A DNA stretch of 64,000 nt from Chloroflexi bacterium HGW-Chloroflexi-6 (GTDB taxonomy: Bacteria > Chloroflexota > Anaerolineae > Anaerolineales > Villigracilaceae), in NCBI GenBank assembly GCA_002840685.1, contig PHBU01000005.1:62001-126000 (forward strand), written 5' to 3'. The first letter of the stretch is position 1; each line of letters begins with the position of its first letter. The notes beneath the pieces were generated by a model. The model searched no databases, was not told the origin of the DNA, and saw only the letters and a list, made by a program, of their open reading frames with translations. Positions 42,396-50,700 of this stretch are shown piece after piece. Made by a program: the position numbers and the translations under genes.

Positions 42396-44138
42396 TCAAA
42401 CAGTTTTCTTCAGCCCGGCAAGTTCTTCCTTAAGTTTTTTGTTTTCCTGCAAAACCTCGGAATACTTTTCCATGACGGCGCCAACACCGCCACCTCCTGA
42501 AGAACCGCCAGCGCCGCCAATGTTATTGACAATATTCACGCTGGGCTTATCGTCATCTTTATCATCACTTTTGGTACCCAGGAAATGATCAACACCTGAA
42601 TTAATTTGTTTTTTGGCAAATCCCAGGGCTTTTCCACCGGCCCACTTTCCGGCAGAAAGCAAACCGCTGCCCATCTTCTTTCCGGCAGACTTGAAAAACG
42701 ATTTTGCTTTTTCGCCCTTGGTCTTTTTGCGCTCAGACTGCCATTTTTCGTATGCGTCGTCATCGCCGCTTTTGGCAGCTTCTTCGAGGGAAGTGCGCCG
42801 CTCGGCTTTAGCAGCCTTGAAATCTTTTTTGCCGACATCTTTGTGGAAAGCTCCCAAGCGTTCTTTGGCTTTGGCGATATCTTCCTTGCTGGCTTTGGGG
42901 TCTTTCAGGGTGGCCATCCACTTCTCTTTAGCGCCAGATTGTTTTTTAGTTTTTTCTACTTGTGCTTCATCTGTTTTCTTTTTCTCAATGGAAGCATTTA
43001 AGTTGCCAGATGTGCCAGCTTTTTGCTCATCCAAATAAAAAGACTTTAATTTTTTGTCTCTCTTTTTATCAATATCCATTAGTTTTGTTTTATGTTGTTC
43101 CGAGCCTAAGCCCATGCCAGGCGCTTTTTTCTTTAGTTCACTATGAAGTTTTTCTCGCGCAATGTCAGGATTGGAACCTAATTTATTTAACTTCTTCACG
43201 TGAGTATCTGAACCCAAACCCATTGACTTTGCTTTTCCTTCCACGCCTGGCAGCATCCTTTTTTTAGAAACTTTCTGCTGCATTTCCGTGGACTTGGCTT
43301 TTAATTCTTCCAGATCTATGCCGCGCTGAATCACACCGCCAGCATCTGGCTGCATCTGCAATTCTTCTTCTTCGCCCTGCATCTGTAGTTCTTCTTCCTC
43401 GGCAGGCTGCATCTGCAATTCATCCTCTTCCGCAGCTTGCATCTGCAACTCTTCTTCCTCTGCGGGTTGCATCTGTAATTCTTCTTCTTCAGCCTCACGC
43501 TGGACTGCGCCAACCGGGGCTGCTCCTATCGAGGCTGCGTGTTTTTTGCCAATGCGGTCGGCTTCTTTCTCCTGGGCAGTATCGCGCCCGCCCAGCTTAA
43601 GCGCACCGCTTGCTCCACTCTTACCGCCACCCTGCTGAACAACGTGAGTCAATTCGTGGATAATGGTTTCGCGCCCGGCCCCTGAGCCAGGAGAAAAAAC
43701 GCCATTCTTGAAGAAAATATCTTTTCCAATTGTGAAAGCGCGCGCGTTAATGGTGCGGCTCAAAGTGTCAGCCGATTCGTCGGTGTGGATGCGCACATCT
43801 TTGAAGCTGCGCCCAAGTTTCTTGGCAGCCTCTTTCTGAATATTTTCCGGCAACGGGCTGCCCCCGCCGCGCTTTTGCTGAATCTGGCTGGTGATTTCAG
43901 GAGCCAGGTTACCCTGCTCGTCGGTCAGGGCCTTGCGACGCGCATCCTTGTCCAAGGCGCGTTGGACGACCTGGTTGCCGACCTGTTGCTGCGCCGAAAG
44001 CACATCTTCGCTACGCATGGTTTCAGGCGCTTCGAGCAACTGAGCCGTATCAACACGCGATATTTTCGCGTGATCTGTTTTGTGGTTTTTTGTTGCCGGT
44101 TGAGCATGAGCTTGTTGGGATTGCTGAACTTTAGACAT
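42396..44138 (-). CDS. DUF4157 protein with HELTH motif, candidate eCIS payload
   Basis: 580 residues. DUF4157 spans about residues 85-190: PLPENIQKEAAKKLGRSFKD, VRIHTDESADTLSRTINARA, TIGKDIFFKNGVFSPGSGAG, ETIIHELTHVVQQ. HELTH is a zincin-type HExxH with His-Glu-x-x-His. Residues about 215-270 hold five near-identical EEEELQMQ repeats. The second half is highly charged and helical with Lys-rich segments (KDFKAAKAERRTSLEEAAKS) and a C-terminal coiled coil (LQENKKLKEELAGLKKTV). DUF4157 is known from putative eCIS cargo and toxins, where it may be a self-processing or leader domain. Coded between the ATPase and cap genes; no other toxin domain is visible. Confidence 0.82.
   Translation of the reverse strand: MSKVQQSQQAHAQPATKNHKTDHAKISRVDTAQLLEAPETMRSEDVLSAQQQVGNQVVQRALDKDARRKALTDEQGNLAPEITSQIQQKRGGGSPLPENIQKEAAKKLGRSFKDVRIHTDESADTLSRTINARAFTIGKDIFFKNGVFSPGSGAGRETIIHELTHVVQQGGGKSGASGALKLGGRDTAQEKEADRIGKKHAASIGAAPVGAVQREAEEEELQMQPAEEEELQMQAAEEDELQMQPAEEEELQMQGEEEELQMQPDAGGVIQRGIDLEELKAKSTEMQQKVSKKRMLPGVEGKAKSMGLGSDTHVKKLNKLGSNPDIAREKLHSELKKKAPGMGLGSEQHKTKLMDIDKKRDKKLKSFYLDEQKAGTSGNLNASIEKKKTDEAQVEKTKKQSGAKEKWMATLKDPKASKEDIAKAKERLGAFHKDVGKKDFKAAKAERRTSLEEAAKSGDDDAYEKWQSERKKTKGEKAKSFFKSAGKKMGSGLLSAGKWAGGKALGFAKKQINSGVDHFLGTKSDDKDDDKPSVNIVNNIGGAGGSSGGGGVGAVMEKYSEVLQENKKLKEELAGLKKTV
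43330..43495 (-). repeat. Tandem repeat coding five EEEELQMQ units
   Basis: Five units of about 30-33 bases within the DUF4157 gene, coding EEEELQMQ with a variable 2-4 residue linker (PA, AA, PA, G). DNA-level similarity between units is high, so the array is young enough to change copy number by slippage. Confidence 0.75.
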
Positions 44139-44161
44139 AATTTATCTCCATTCTGCGCTTG

Positions 44162-46309
44162 CTACCGTAAAGAAAAATCTGACTCTGTTAACAACTTGCC
44201 CATTTTTTGCAGTTCGCGGCGCGCGCCGTGCAGCAGGTGCGGCATTTCAACCTTGCCGCCATTCGATGCCGCCAGGAAGGCCGCACTGACCAAAATATTG
44301 CGAATGCTGCCGCCTGCCAACTTAAATCGATTGGCCATCAGGTGCAGGTCGAGATCCTCAGCGCGGGGCATGTCAGGCGGCATCAGCACCTGCCAGATTT
44401 TCAGGCGGTACTTTTCATCAGGGAAGGGGAAGTTGATGATGAACTGCAAGCGGCGGGTAAAGGCATCATCCAGATTGGCACGCAAATTGGTAGCCAAAAT
44501 CGAAACGCCGCTGTAATTTTCCATACGCTGGAGCAGATAACCAACCTCGATATTGGCGTAGCGGTCATGGGCGTCTTTGACTTCCGAGCGTTTGCCAAAA
44601 ATCGTATCGGCCTCGTCAAAGAACAAAATGGCGTTGCTCTGCGAAGCTTCACTGAAAATATGCTCCAGATTCTTCTCGGTTTCGCCAATGTATTTGCTGA
44701 CCACGGTTGAAAGATCGATGCGATACAGATCGATGCCGAGCTGGTGCGCCATGATCTGGGCAGCCAGGGTCTTGCCTGTACCGGGAGGCCCAGAAAAAAG
44801 CGCCGAGACGCCCATACCCGCCGTCAGTTTGCGCCCCAGACCCCATTCATCCAGCACCAGCGGGCGCGACTGCACCATATTGACCAACTCGCGCAACATC
44901 TCCATCTGCGTTTCGGGCAAGACCAGATCGTCCCAACTGTAACGCGGCTCGATTTTATGAGCCAACTCAGCCAGGTGGTGACCCGAGTGAAAACGCGCTG
45001 CAGCAAATAAATCTGCGCTTTGCAAAGGGCGGCTTTGCTGAAGGGCCTGCGACATGGCGCTGGATGCCGCGGCGATGATCTGGCCGCTGCTCAGGGCAAA
45101 CTGCCCGGCCAGCACCCGCAAATCGGATTCCGTTATGGATTCATTGAGCGCCTCTTCGAGCATTGCCGCCCACAATTCGGCGCGTTCACCGGCCGAAAGC
45201 GTCCCAAACGGGACGAGCATAAGCGGGTAATCGTTGCCAGGCATATCGCCAGCCAGTTTGCATGGGATACGACTGCCAAGCAAGACAGATTCTCCAACCA
45301 GGCGCAAGGTCTCAAATGCATCTGGGAGCAGAGCGCCATCATGATTGATCAGAATTTCAGCACCCTGCACATAAAGCAAAGCTTCCAACATACGCGCATC
45401 GCGCACCGCCGGGGCCAGCTTTTCAAGTGCGACAGCAGCTTCCTCACCCGGCTGGAATTTGACCGTCAGCAGGGGCATATCCAGCGCGGCCGCCAACTGA
45501 CGCGCAGCCAGTTCCTGCTGCATGGGGTCGTCCCCGTGCAGGCACAGGATCGGTTTAACGGCACTCAGGATGCGGGTGGACGGTATTCCGTTCCGCTCAA
45601 AAATCGCGGCAGCCGCCTCCCGTTCAGATTCATCTTCCGGCGGCAGAGTCACATCCGCCCAATCGCCCAAAGCAACCAGCGGGGTATAGGCGCCCAGCAG
45701 CCAATCGACCACGCCCGGAGCGGCCCGGAAAGACTGGCGCAAACCGCTGTGCTGATCGGCCGGCAGGAGCAAGCGATACTGCTGGAGCGAGGCGTGGCGT
45801 TCGAAATAATGGATATAGTCAAGGCGAGCCAGCCGATCTGCCGGAGCGAGCAAGTGCAAGAGCAAATCCACGCTGGGCAGGGTACGGGTGACATCATCTT
45901 GCAGATAACCGTAAATACGCTCGTAGCGCAGATCGAGGGCCGGGGCCATGCAAACGATGAAGGCCCACCAATTGAACTCATCCAGATCGAAGGTTTCGGC
46001 CAGCACCTTCAGCCGTAAAGCAACCCCTTCGGCTTCAGCGCGGGTTTCGATGGCCAGCATCGTGTCGAGGGCCTGCTGGCGAAGTTGATTGAATTCAGTT
46101 TCTTCTGATTCGGACAGCGCCACACTGTCTGGTCCGCGCCCAGCAGCAAGCGCCAGGGCCTGCTCATCGGTAATATACAGACCCCTGAAACGATCCGCAG
46201 GGTTTTGCCCGGCAGTCTTCCAACGCCGCACTTCCTGCTCGAGACGGGCATCGAGCCAGGAGAGTACAGCCTGCAGGTATTGGCGTTCCAGGTCAGGTGT
46301 GCTGGTCAT
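44162..46309 (-). CDS. eCIS AAA+ ATPase (Pvc15 type)
   Basis: 715 residues. An N-terminal region of about 420 residues with a winged or helical layout is followed by a AAA+ module: Walker A FSGPPGTGKTLAAQIMA (about residues 516-532), Walker B AILFFDEADTIFGKRSE, sensor 1 LATNLRANLDDAF, arginine finger region RRLQFIINFPFPDEKYRLKI. Pvc15-type ATPases act in assembly or loading of payload proteins. It ends 23 bases before the DUF4157 gene, consistent with loading of that protein, and starts 3 bases after the ligand-binding lipoprotein stop. Confidence 0.92.
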   Translation of the reverse strand: MTSTPDLERQYLQAVLSWLDARLEQEVRRWKTAGQNPADRFRGLYITDEQALALAAGRGPDSVALSESEETEFNQLRQQALDTMLAIETRAEAEGVALRLKVLAETFDLDEFNWWAFIVCMAPALDLRYERIYGYLQDDVTRTLPSVDLLLHLLAPADRLARLDYIHYFERHASLQQYRLLLPADQHSGLRQSFRAAPGVVDWLLGAYTPLVALGDWADVTLPPEDESEREAAAAIFERNGIPSTRILSAVKPILCLHGDDPMQQELAARQLAAALDMPLLTVKFQPGEEAAVALEKLAPAVRDARMLEALLYVQGAEILINHDGALLPDAFETLRLVGESVLLGSRIPCKLAGDMPGNDYPLMLVPFGTLSAGERAELWAAMLEEALNESITESDLRVLAGQFALSSGQIIAAASSAMSQALQQSRPLQSADLFAAARFHSGHHLAELAHKIEPRYSWDDLVLPETQMEMLRELVNMVQSRPLVLDEWGLGRKLTAGMGVSALFSGPPGTGKTLAAQIMAHQLGIDLYRIDLSTVVSKYIGETEKNLEHIFSEASQSNAILFFDEADTIFGKRSEVKDAHDRYANIEVGYLLQRMENYSGVSILATNLRANLDDAFTRRLQFIINFPFPDEKYRLKIWQVLMPPDMPRAEDLDLHLMANRFKLAGGSIRNILVSAAFLAASNGGKVEMPHLLHGARRELQKMGKLLTESDFSLR

Positions 46310-46312
46310 GAT

Positions 46313-47533
46313 TTACTCGAAAGGATCCTGGTTGAGTTTTGGCGCAAGCGCCTCGAGTAGTTTTTCGGCGGCGATAATGCGCGGAGTGCCGCTGGCAGCA
46401 TAAAGAAATTCAAATTGCAGGTTCTTGTTCTGCCCGCTGTTGTCAAAGGAGGTCAGGCCGAGACAGGGCAGGTTCAGGCTGGAGGCTTTCAGGCTGTCAC
46501 GCACAGCTTCACGCTGGTCGAGCAAGGTCGGGTTGTCTTTGGCCCCAAGCTGATCGTTGGATTGCTCCAGGGCAAAACTGAGCAGCTGGATGGCGGCGTA
46601 AGATTCGGCTTCTGTCAGGGTTTCGATCCCATCAGGACAGCGGTCTGTCACGATCTGCTGGCGCAAGATAAAAACACCCGCAGCTTCAGGCGAGGCCAGG
46701 AACTGCCGACTGGCAAATCCGCCAGATTGGCCGAGCAAAAGCGGAGTATCCTCAGCGACAAAAAATTCGCGAAAGGCACGCACAATCGCCTGGGCCGAGT
46801 CAGGGTTGCTGGCGACGATATAAACCAGGTCGACCCCGGCCTCCTGCATGGCCGAGAGAGCCTGCACCAGGCGGGCTTTGTCGGGCGCGTCAGGATCAAA
46901 GTGGCCATAGAAGCCAATCTCAATTTCTTGAGACATGGCTGTTTTGGCGGTTTCAACGGCCGTGCTCTCGCCAAAGGTGTTTTGTTCGTACAGGATGCCG
47001 AGCGTGAGCGGGGCGGCAAACTCATCACCGGTGGTCAGGGCGGCCAGGGATTGACGGGTCAGGATTGTGCCGAAAAGATGGGCAGCATGCGCTGACCCCG
47101 GTGCGCTCAAACGAAAGACCCATAGATTATTGGAGGGCAGCAGGTTGTCGCCAATCGCCGAGGGAACCACCATCGGCAGGTTGAAGAAATTTGCCAGGGC
47201 CGCCATGCGGGTTGTCCCGGCATTGGTTGTCGCGCCGACCAGGGCGACAACAGGCTGAGAATTATCTTCGACCAATCCGCGCACTGTTACCTGGACTTCA
47301 TCGGGCAGGGCACTTTCTGATTCATAGGAGAAGCGCAATTCATTATTACGCCCTGATTCAAACAAGTCATAGCCTGTTTTTTGCTCCGCACCCAGCGCAA
47401 ATATCCCGGCCGAAAGGGACTGTGCATCTACAGCCGATACCACCCCTAAAGTTGCTTGAGATTTTGCCGAGGAACAGGCAACAAGCAACAGGGTGGTGGC
47501 AAGAAAAGCTATAAAGTGCACAATATTCTTCAC
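46313..47533 (-). CDS. Lipoprotein with periplasmic ligand-binding (branched-chain amino acid type) fold
   Basis: 406 residues from a GTG at 47533 with AAGGAG upstream. A lipoprotein signal with lipobox LLVAC (Cys about residue 20). The body matches the type I periplasmic-binding-protein fold of ABC branched-chain amino acid receptors: YDLFESGRNNELRFSYESES, QPVVALVGATTNAGTTRMAA, FFNLPMVVPSAIGDN, NLWVFRLSAPGSAHAAHLFG, GILYEQNTFGESTAVETAKT, AGVDLVYIVASNPDSAQAIV. No ABC transporter genes are near. It lies inside the eCIS operon between the giant protein and the ATPase, so it may sense a ligand for the system; that is inference. Confidence 0.82.
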   Translation of the reverse strand: MKNIVHFIAFLATTLLLVACSSAKSQATLGVVSAVDAQSLSAGIFALGAEQKTGYDLFESGRNNELRFSYESESALPDEVQVTVRGLVEDNSQPVVALVGATTNAGTTRMAALANFFNLPMVVPSAIGDNLLPSNNLWVFRLSAPGSAHAAHLFGTILTRQSLAALTTGDEFAAPLTLGILYEQNTFGESTAVETAKTAMSQEIEIGFYGHFDPDAPDKARLVQALSAMQEAGVDLVYIVASNPDSAQAIVRAFREFFVAEDTPLLLGQSGGFASRQFLASPEAAGVFILRQQIVTDRCPDGIETLTEAESYAAIQLLSFALEQSNDQLGAKDNPTLLDQREAVRDSLKASSLNLPCLGLTSFDNSGQNKNLQFEFLYAASGTPRIIAAEKLLEALAPKLNQDPFE

Positions 47534-47579
47534 GCAAGGCTCCTTGTAGATGGAGAATCAGAGATGTTTGGAAACCCGA

Positions 47580-47760
47580 TCATGGCGGTGTGTTGGTTGC
47601 TGTTGGTGTTACTGGTGTATTAGTCGATGTCGGCGGCAGCGGCGTGTTTGTAGGTGTATTGGTGGATGTTGGCGGCACTGGTGTGTTGGTCGCTGTATTT
47701 GTAGGCGTATTCGTAGGTGTGTTTGTTGGGGTGTTGGTAGGCGTGGCAGTAGGCGCTACA
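47580..47760 (-). repeat. Short tandem repeat coding the Thr/Pro/Asn tail
   Basis: Repeats of 12 bases and mixed 24-27-base units (minus strand, 'aacacaccgaca'-like variants) encode TPTNTPTNTPTNT and PPTSTNTPTNTP. Such repeats often vary in length between strains and code wall-spanning stalks. Confidence 0.8.
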
Positions 47761-50700
47761 ACCGTAATTGTGATCTGGTTGGCCGAGTTCACGTTGTTAA
47801 ACCAGGAGTTGCCTGTGTATTCCAGCGTGATGGTCATCGAGCACGCTTGATTTTTAGCTGAAACTGTAAATTTGCGCTGCCGGTCAGGGTTGCTTACCCC
47901 GGCACTGGATAACGCGCTGATAGAGCCGCAGCTGTTGTCGCTAACCACTGCATTGATCTGTCCGCCGCTATCAAAAGCCGAAAGCTTAGTCTGGCTTATT
48001 TCCGGGCTGAGACTAATGATGAACTCCTGGGTTCCATTGACCGGGATCTGAACACTGTTCGATGGCGAGAATGACATGCTCACGCTCTGTTTGGAGATAC
48101 CCGAAATCTCATAGCTGCGGCTGGCCGTAAAATAGGAAACAAGTGACTGATAGAAAAAGCTCATTGTTGGGTTACTCGCCGGCCAGGGATTTTGTGGTTG
48201 GCGAAAAACCAATTTGCAGGAAGGGAGATTCCGCAGCGAGAAGGTAAAACCACCCTCATGCCAGGAATAGCCAAAGCCCCAATCCCAAACATAAGAGTAG
48301 ATATCCGAAACGCCAAAAGCATCGTTCAGATAAACGCGATACTTGACCGGGTCTCCAACCGGATTGTCATCGCAGGTGCTATTCGACACATCCCAATTTG
48401 TGATCACCTCAGTCGGAAAAGTTACATCCACATAGTCACGCGTTTTATAGAGGTCCAATCTTTGTTGTTGAGTATAGCCATACCAAACCTGTCCATCGAT
48501 CAGGTAGTAGTAATAGTAATCTGGCAGGTTGGGAAAGGTAAATTGCACATCATAGGTTTCGCCAACGTGAAAGGTTTTCGGCGCGGGGAGCATTGATTCC
48601 GAATCCGATTTTCGGATGATCGTATAGCTCATTGTCACAGAAGATGCAGCCAATATATCCTTGATACCCGTGGATGTAGATGTGGGGGCAATGGCAAAAT
48701 CAGTACTGTCCTGGCCCGAGGCGAAACGCAGTTCAATGGTCATCTTGCCGGTGGCAGTACAACGGACTGAAAAATCAGCAAAGGCTTTGTTGCTGGTAGC
48801 GTCATAACTCAACTTGACAAGATATTCCCCTGCCACAGGGGTAGCTGTAACCAGAATGTTTGGATTGATGGTGCACACCGCCGTTGTGCCAACCGGAGCA
48901 TTAACAAATTTTGTCAAAACCTCGCGTCCATCAAACGCATGCGCTGAAAATCCTGTTGGGCCGCTTAATTCGATACGCACATCCATCAAAGTATTAACCA
49001 CCCATTCTGGGGTGCTGCTTGACCATGCCAGATAAGGATCATTGGAAGTAGTAGATAACCTGAATTTCCAATCAGTAGCCGCAACTTGTGCTTGTGTTTG
49101 AGAAATGACAACCTGACGTTCACCGCTTACACCTGGTGAGAAGGAAGAATCACCTTCAAAAGATGCCCTGATGCTAAAAGTGCCCGCTTTTTTGAAATAG
49201 GCCTTACACTCAGCCCCTGGGTTTTGAATTTCCAGCTTTTTATTAATCACAGAACAATTCACACTGGAGGCTGTCCCAAAAATATCCTGACCGGTTGTTT
49301 CTTCAACCGTAATATTGCCAAGCGTAAGTGTATTGATCAGGGTGGATCCGGCAAACAAACTAAGAATGCCATCCGCCGGGGTTGTTTGTGTTATGGCGTA
49401 CTCTTTACCGACAAAAATAGTCCCAAAATCAGCAATTTCAATCCGGGTGCTTTGCAAGAAACGCATATTGAAAACGCCAGAATAAATCGCAGTGGTTTGA
49501 ATTGCCCCCATATAGTAGTTGGCTGACTGGGCATTATTGTGCTGATACGAAATTTCAATCGGCGTGGCAGTAGTAGGGATCGGATTCGTCAAAGATACAT
49601 AATCACAGATCAGCCGATAAGCTGCATTACGTACCTCAACCCGGCAAGCCCAGTCATAGAGCACACTTGTTGCAGGGTGTTTCCACTGCATATCAAAATC
49701 CTGAGCCAACGGTGCAGGCAAAGACACAGACAAAGGGATCGCGTTGCCGTTGACATCCCTGCTGTCGTAGTTTTTGATATCAAAGGTTAGTGAAACATTA
49801 TTTCCATTTGCGATACCCACATTGCATGGGAAGCTGGAAGAATCGCTGGTGTTAGGGCATCCTGAAAACGCCAGCAAGATCCTTACTTTGCCAACAACAA
49901 TAGCCGGCTCTAATAATTGGGCTGGGTTGATGGCATTATCATCCTGGCGATACTCAAATAAAAGAGAGTAGGTTCCGGCGCTCGGGAAAGACTGGATCGA
50001 AATGTCAGCATAACCGTAAGAGCTATTCTCTGCGCTACCAGGGGTTGCAGCGCGCACAGTGGCAATGCCGATAAATGTGCACTCATCAGCAGCATCGCAA
50101 ACACTGGCGCTGACTTTCTCGGTGCCATCCAGAGGCAAGATTGTATTTTTCGGTTGAACCTCAATGGTTACATACAAGCCTTTATCCATCGAAAGGGTTG
50201 TATTGGTGATATCGTTGATTTCTGTCCCGCGCGTGTTATCAGTATTGCGGAAATAATAATAAGAAGCCAGCGATACTTCAGCACTTTGTACCTCCACCGT
50301 TTTCGCATAGGGTCCCGAAGACGATTGTTGGTAGACCGTGTCGCCTGTATAAGTAGCTGTTAAGGTTTTTATCCCAGGGGTTTTGAAAGCCAGGTCACAC
50401 GAACGCGAAGGCAAGACAATTGTACAAATTGCAACGCCATCCGTTACAATAATCTGACCTGTAGGGTCTGGCTTCCCGCTAACCGGATCGTATGCGATAT
50501 TAACGGTCAACTTATCGCCAATCAGGAAACGTCCAGTATCCGGGAAAATGCTGTCTATCCTGAGCGGTAACGTCACAAGCGAAGGATCGATCGTGATTTC
50601 CACAGGTGTAGCCGAGGAAAGTTCCCCATTCCAGGCGGTTAAAATATACGTGGTGCTCTTTGTTACGCGAATGGTCTTGAATCCCTGCGGGTTGAGATAG

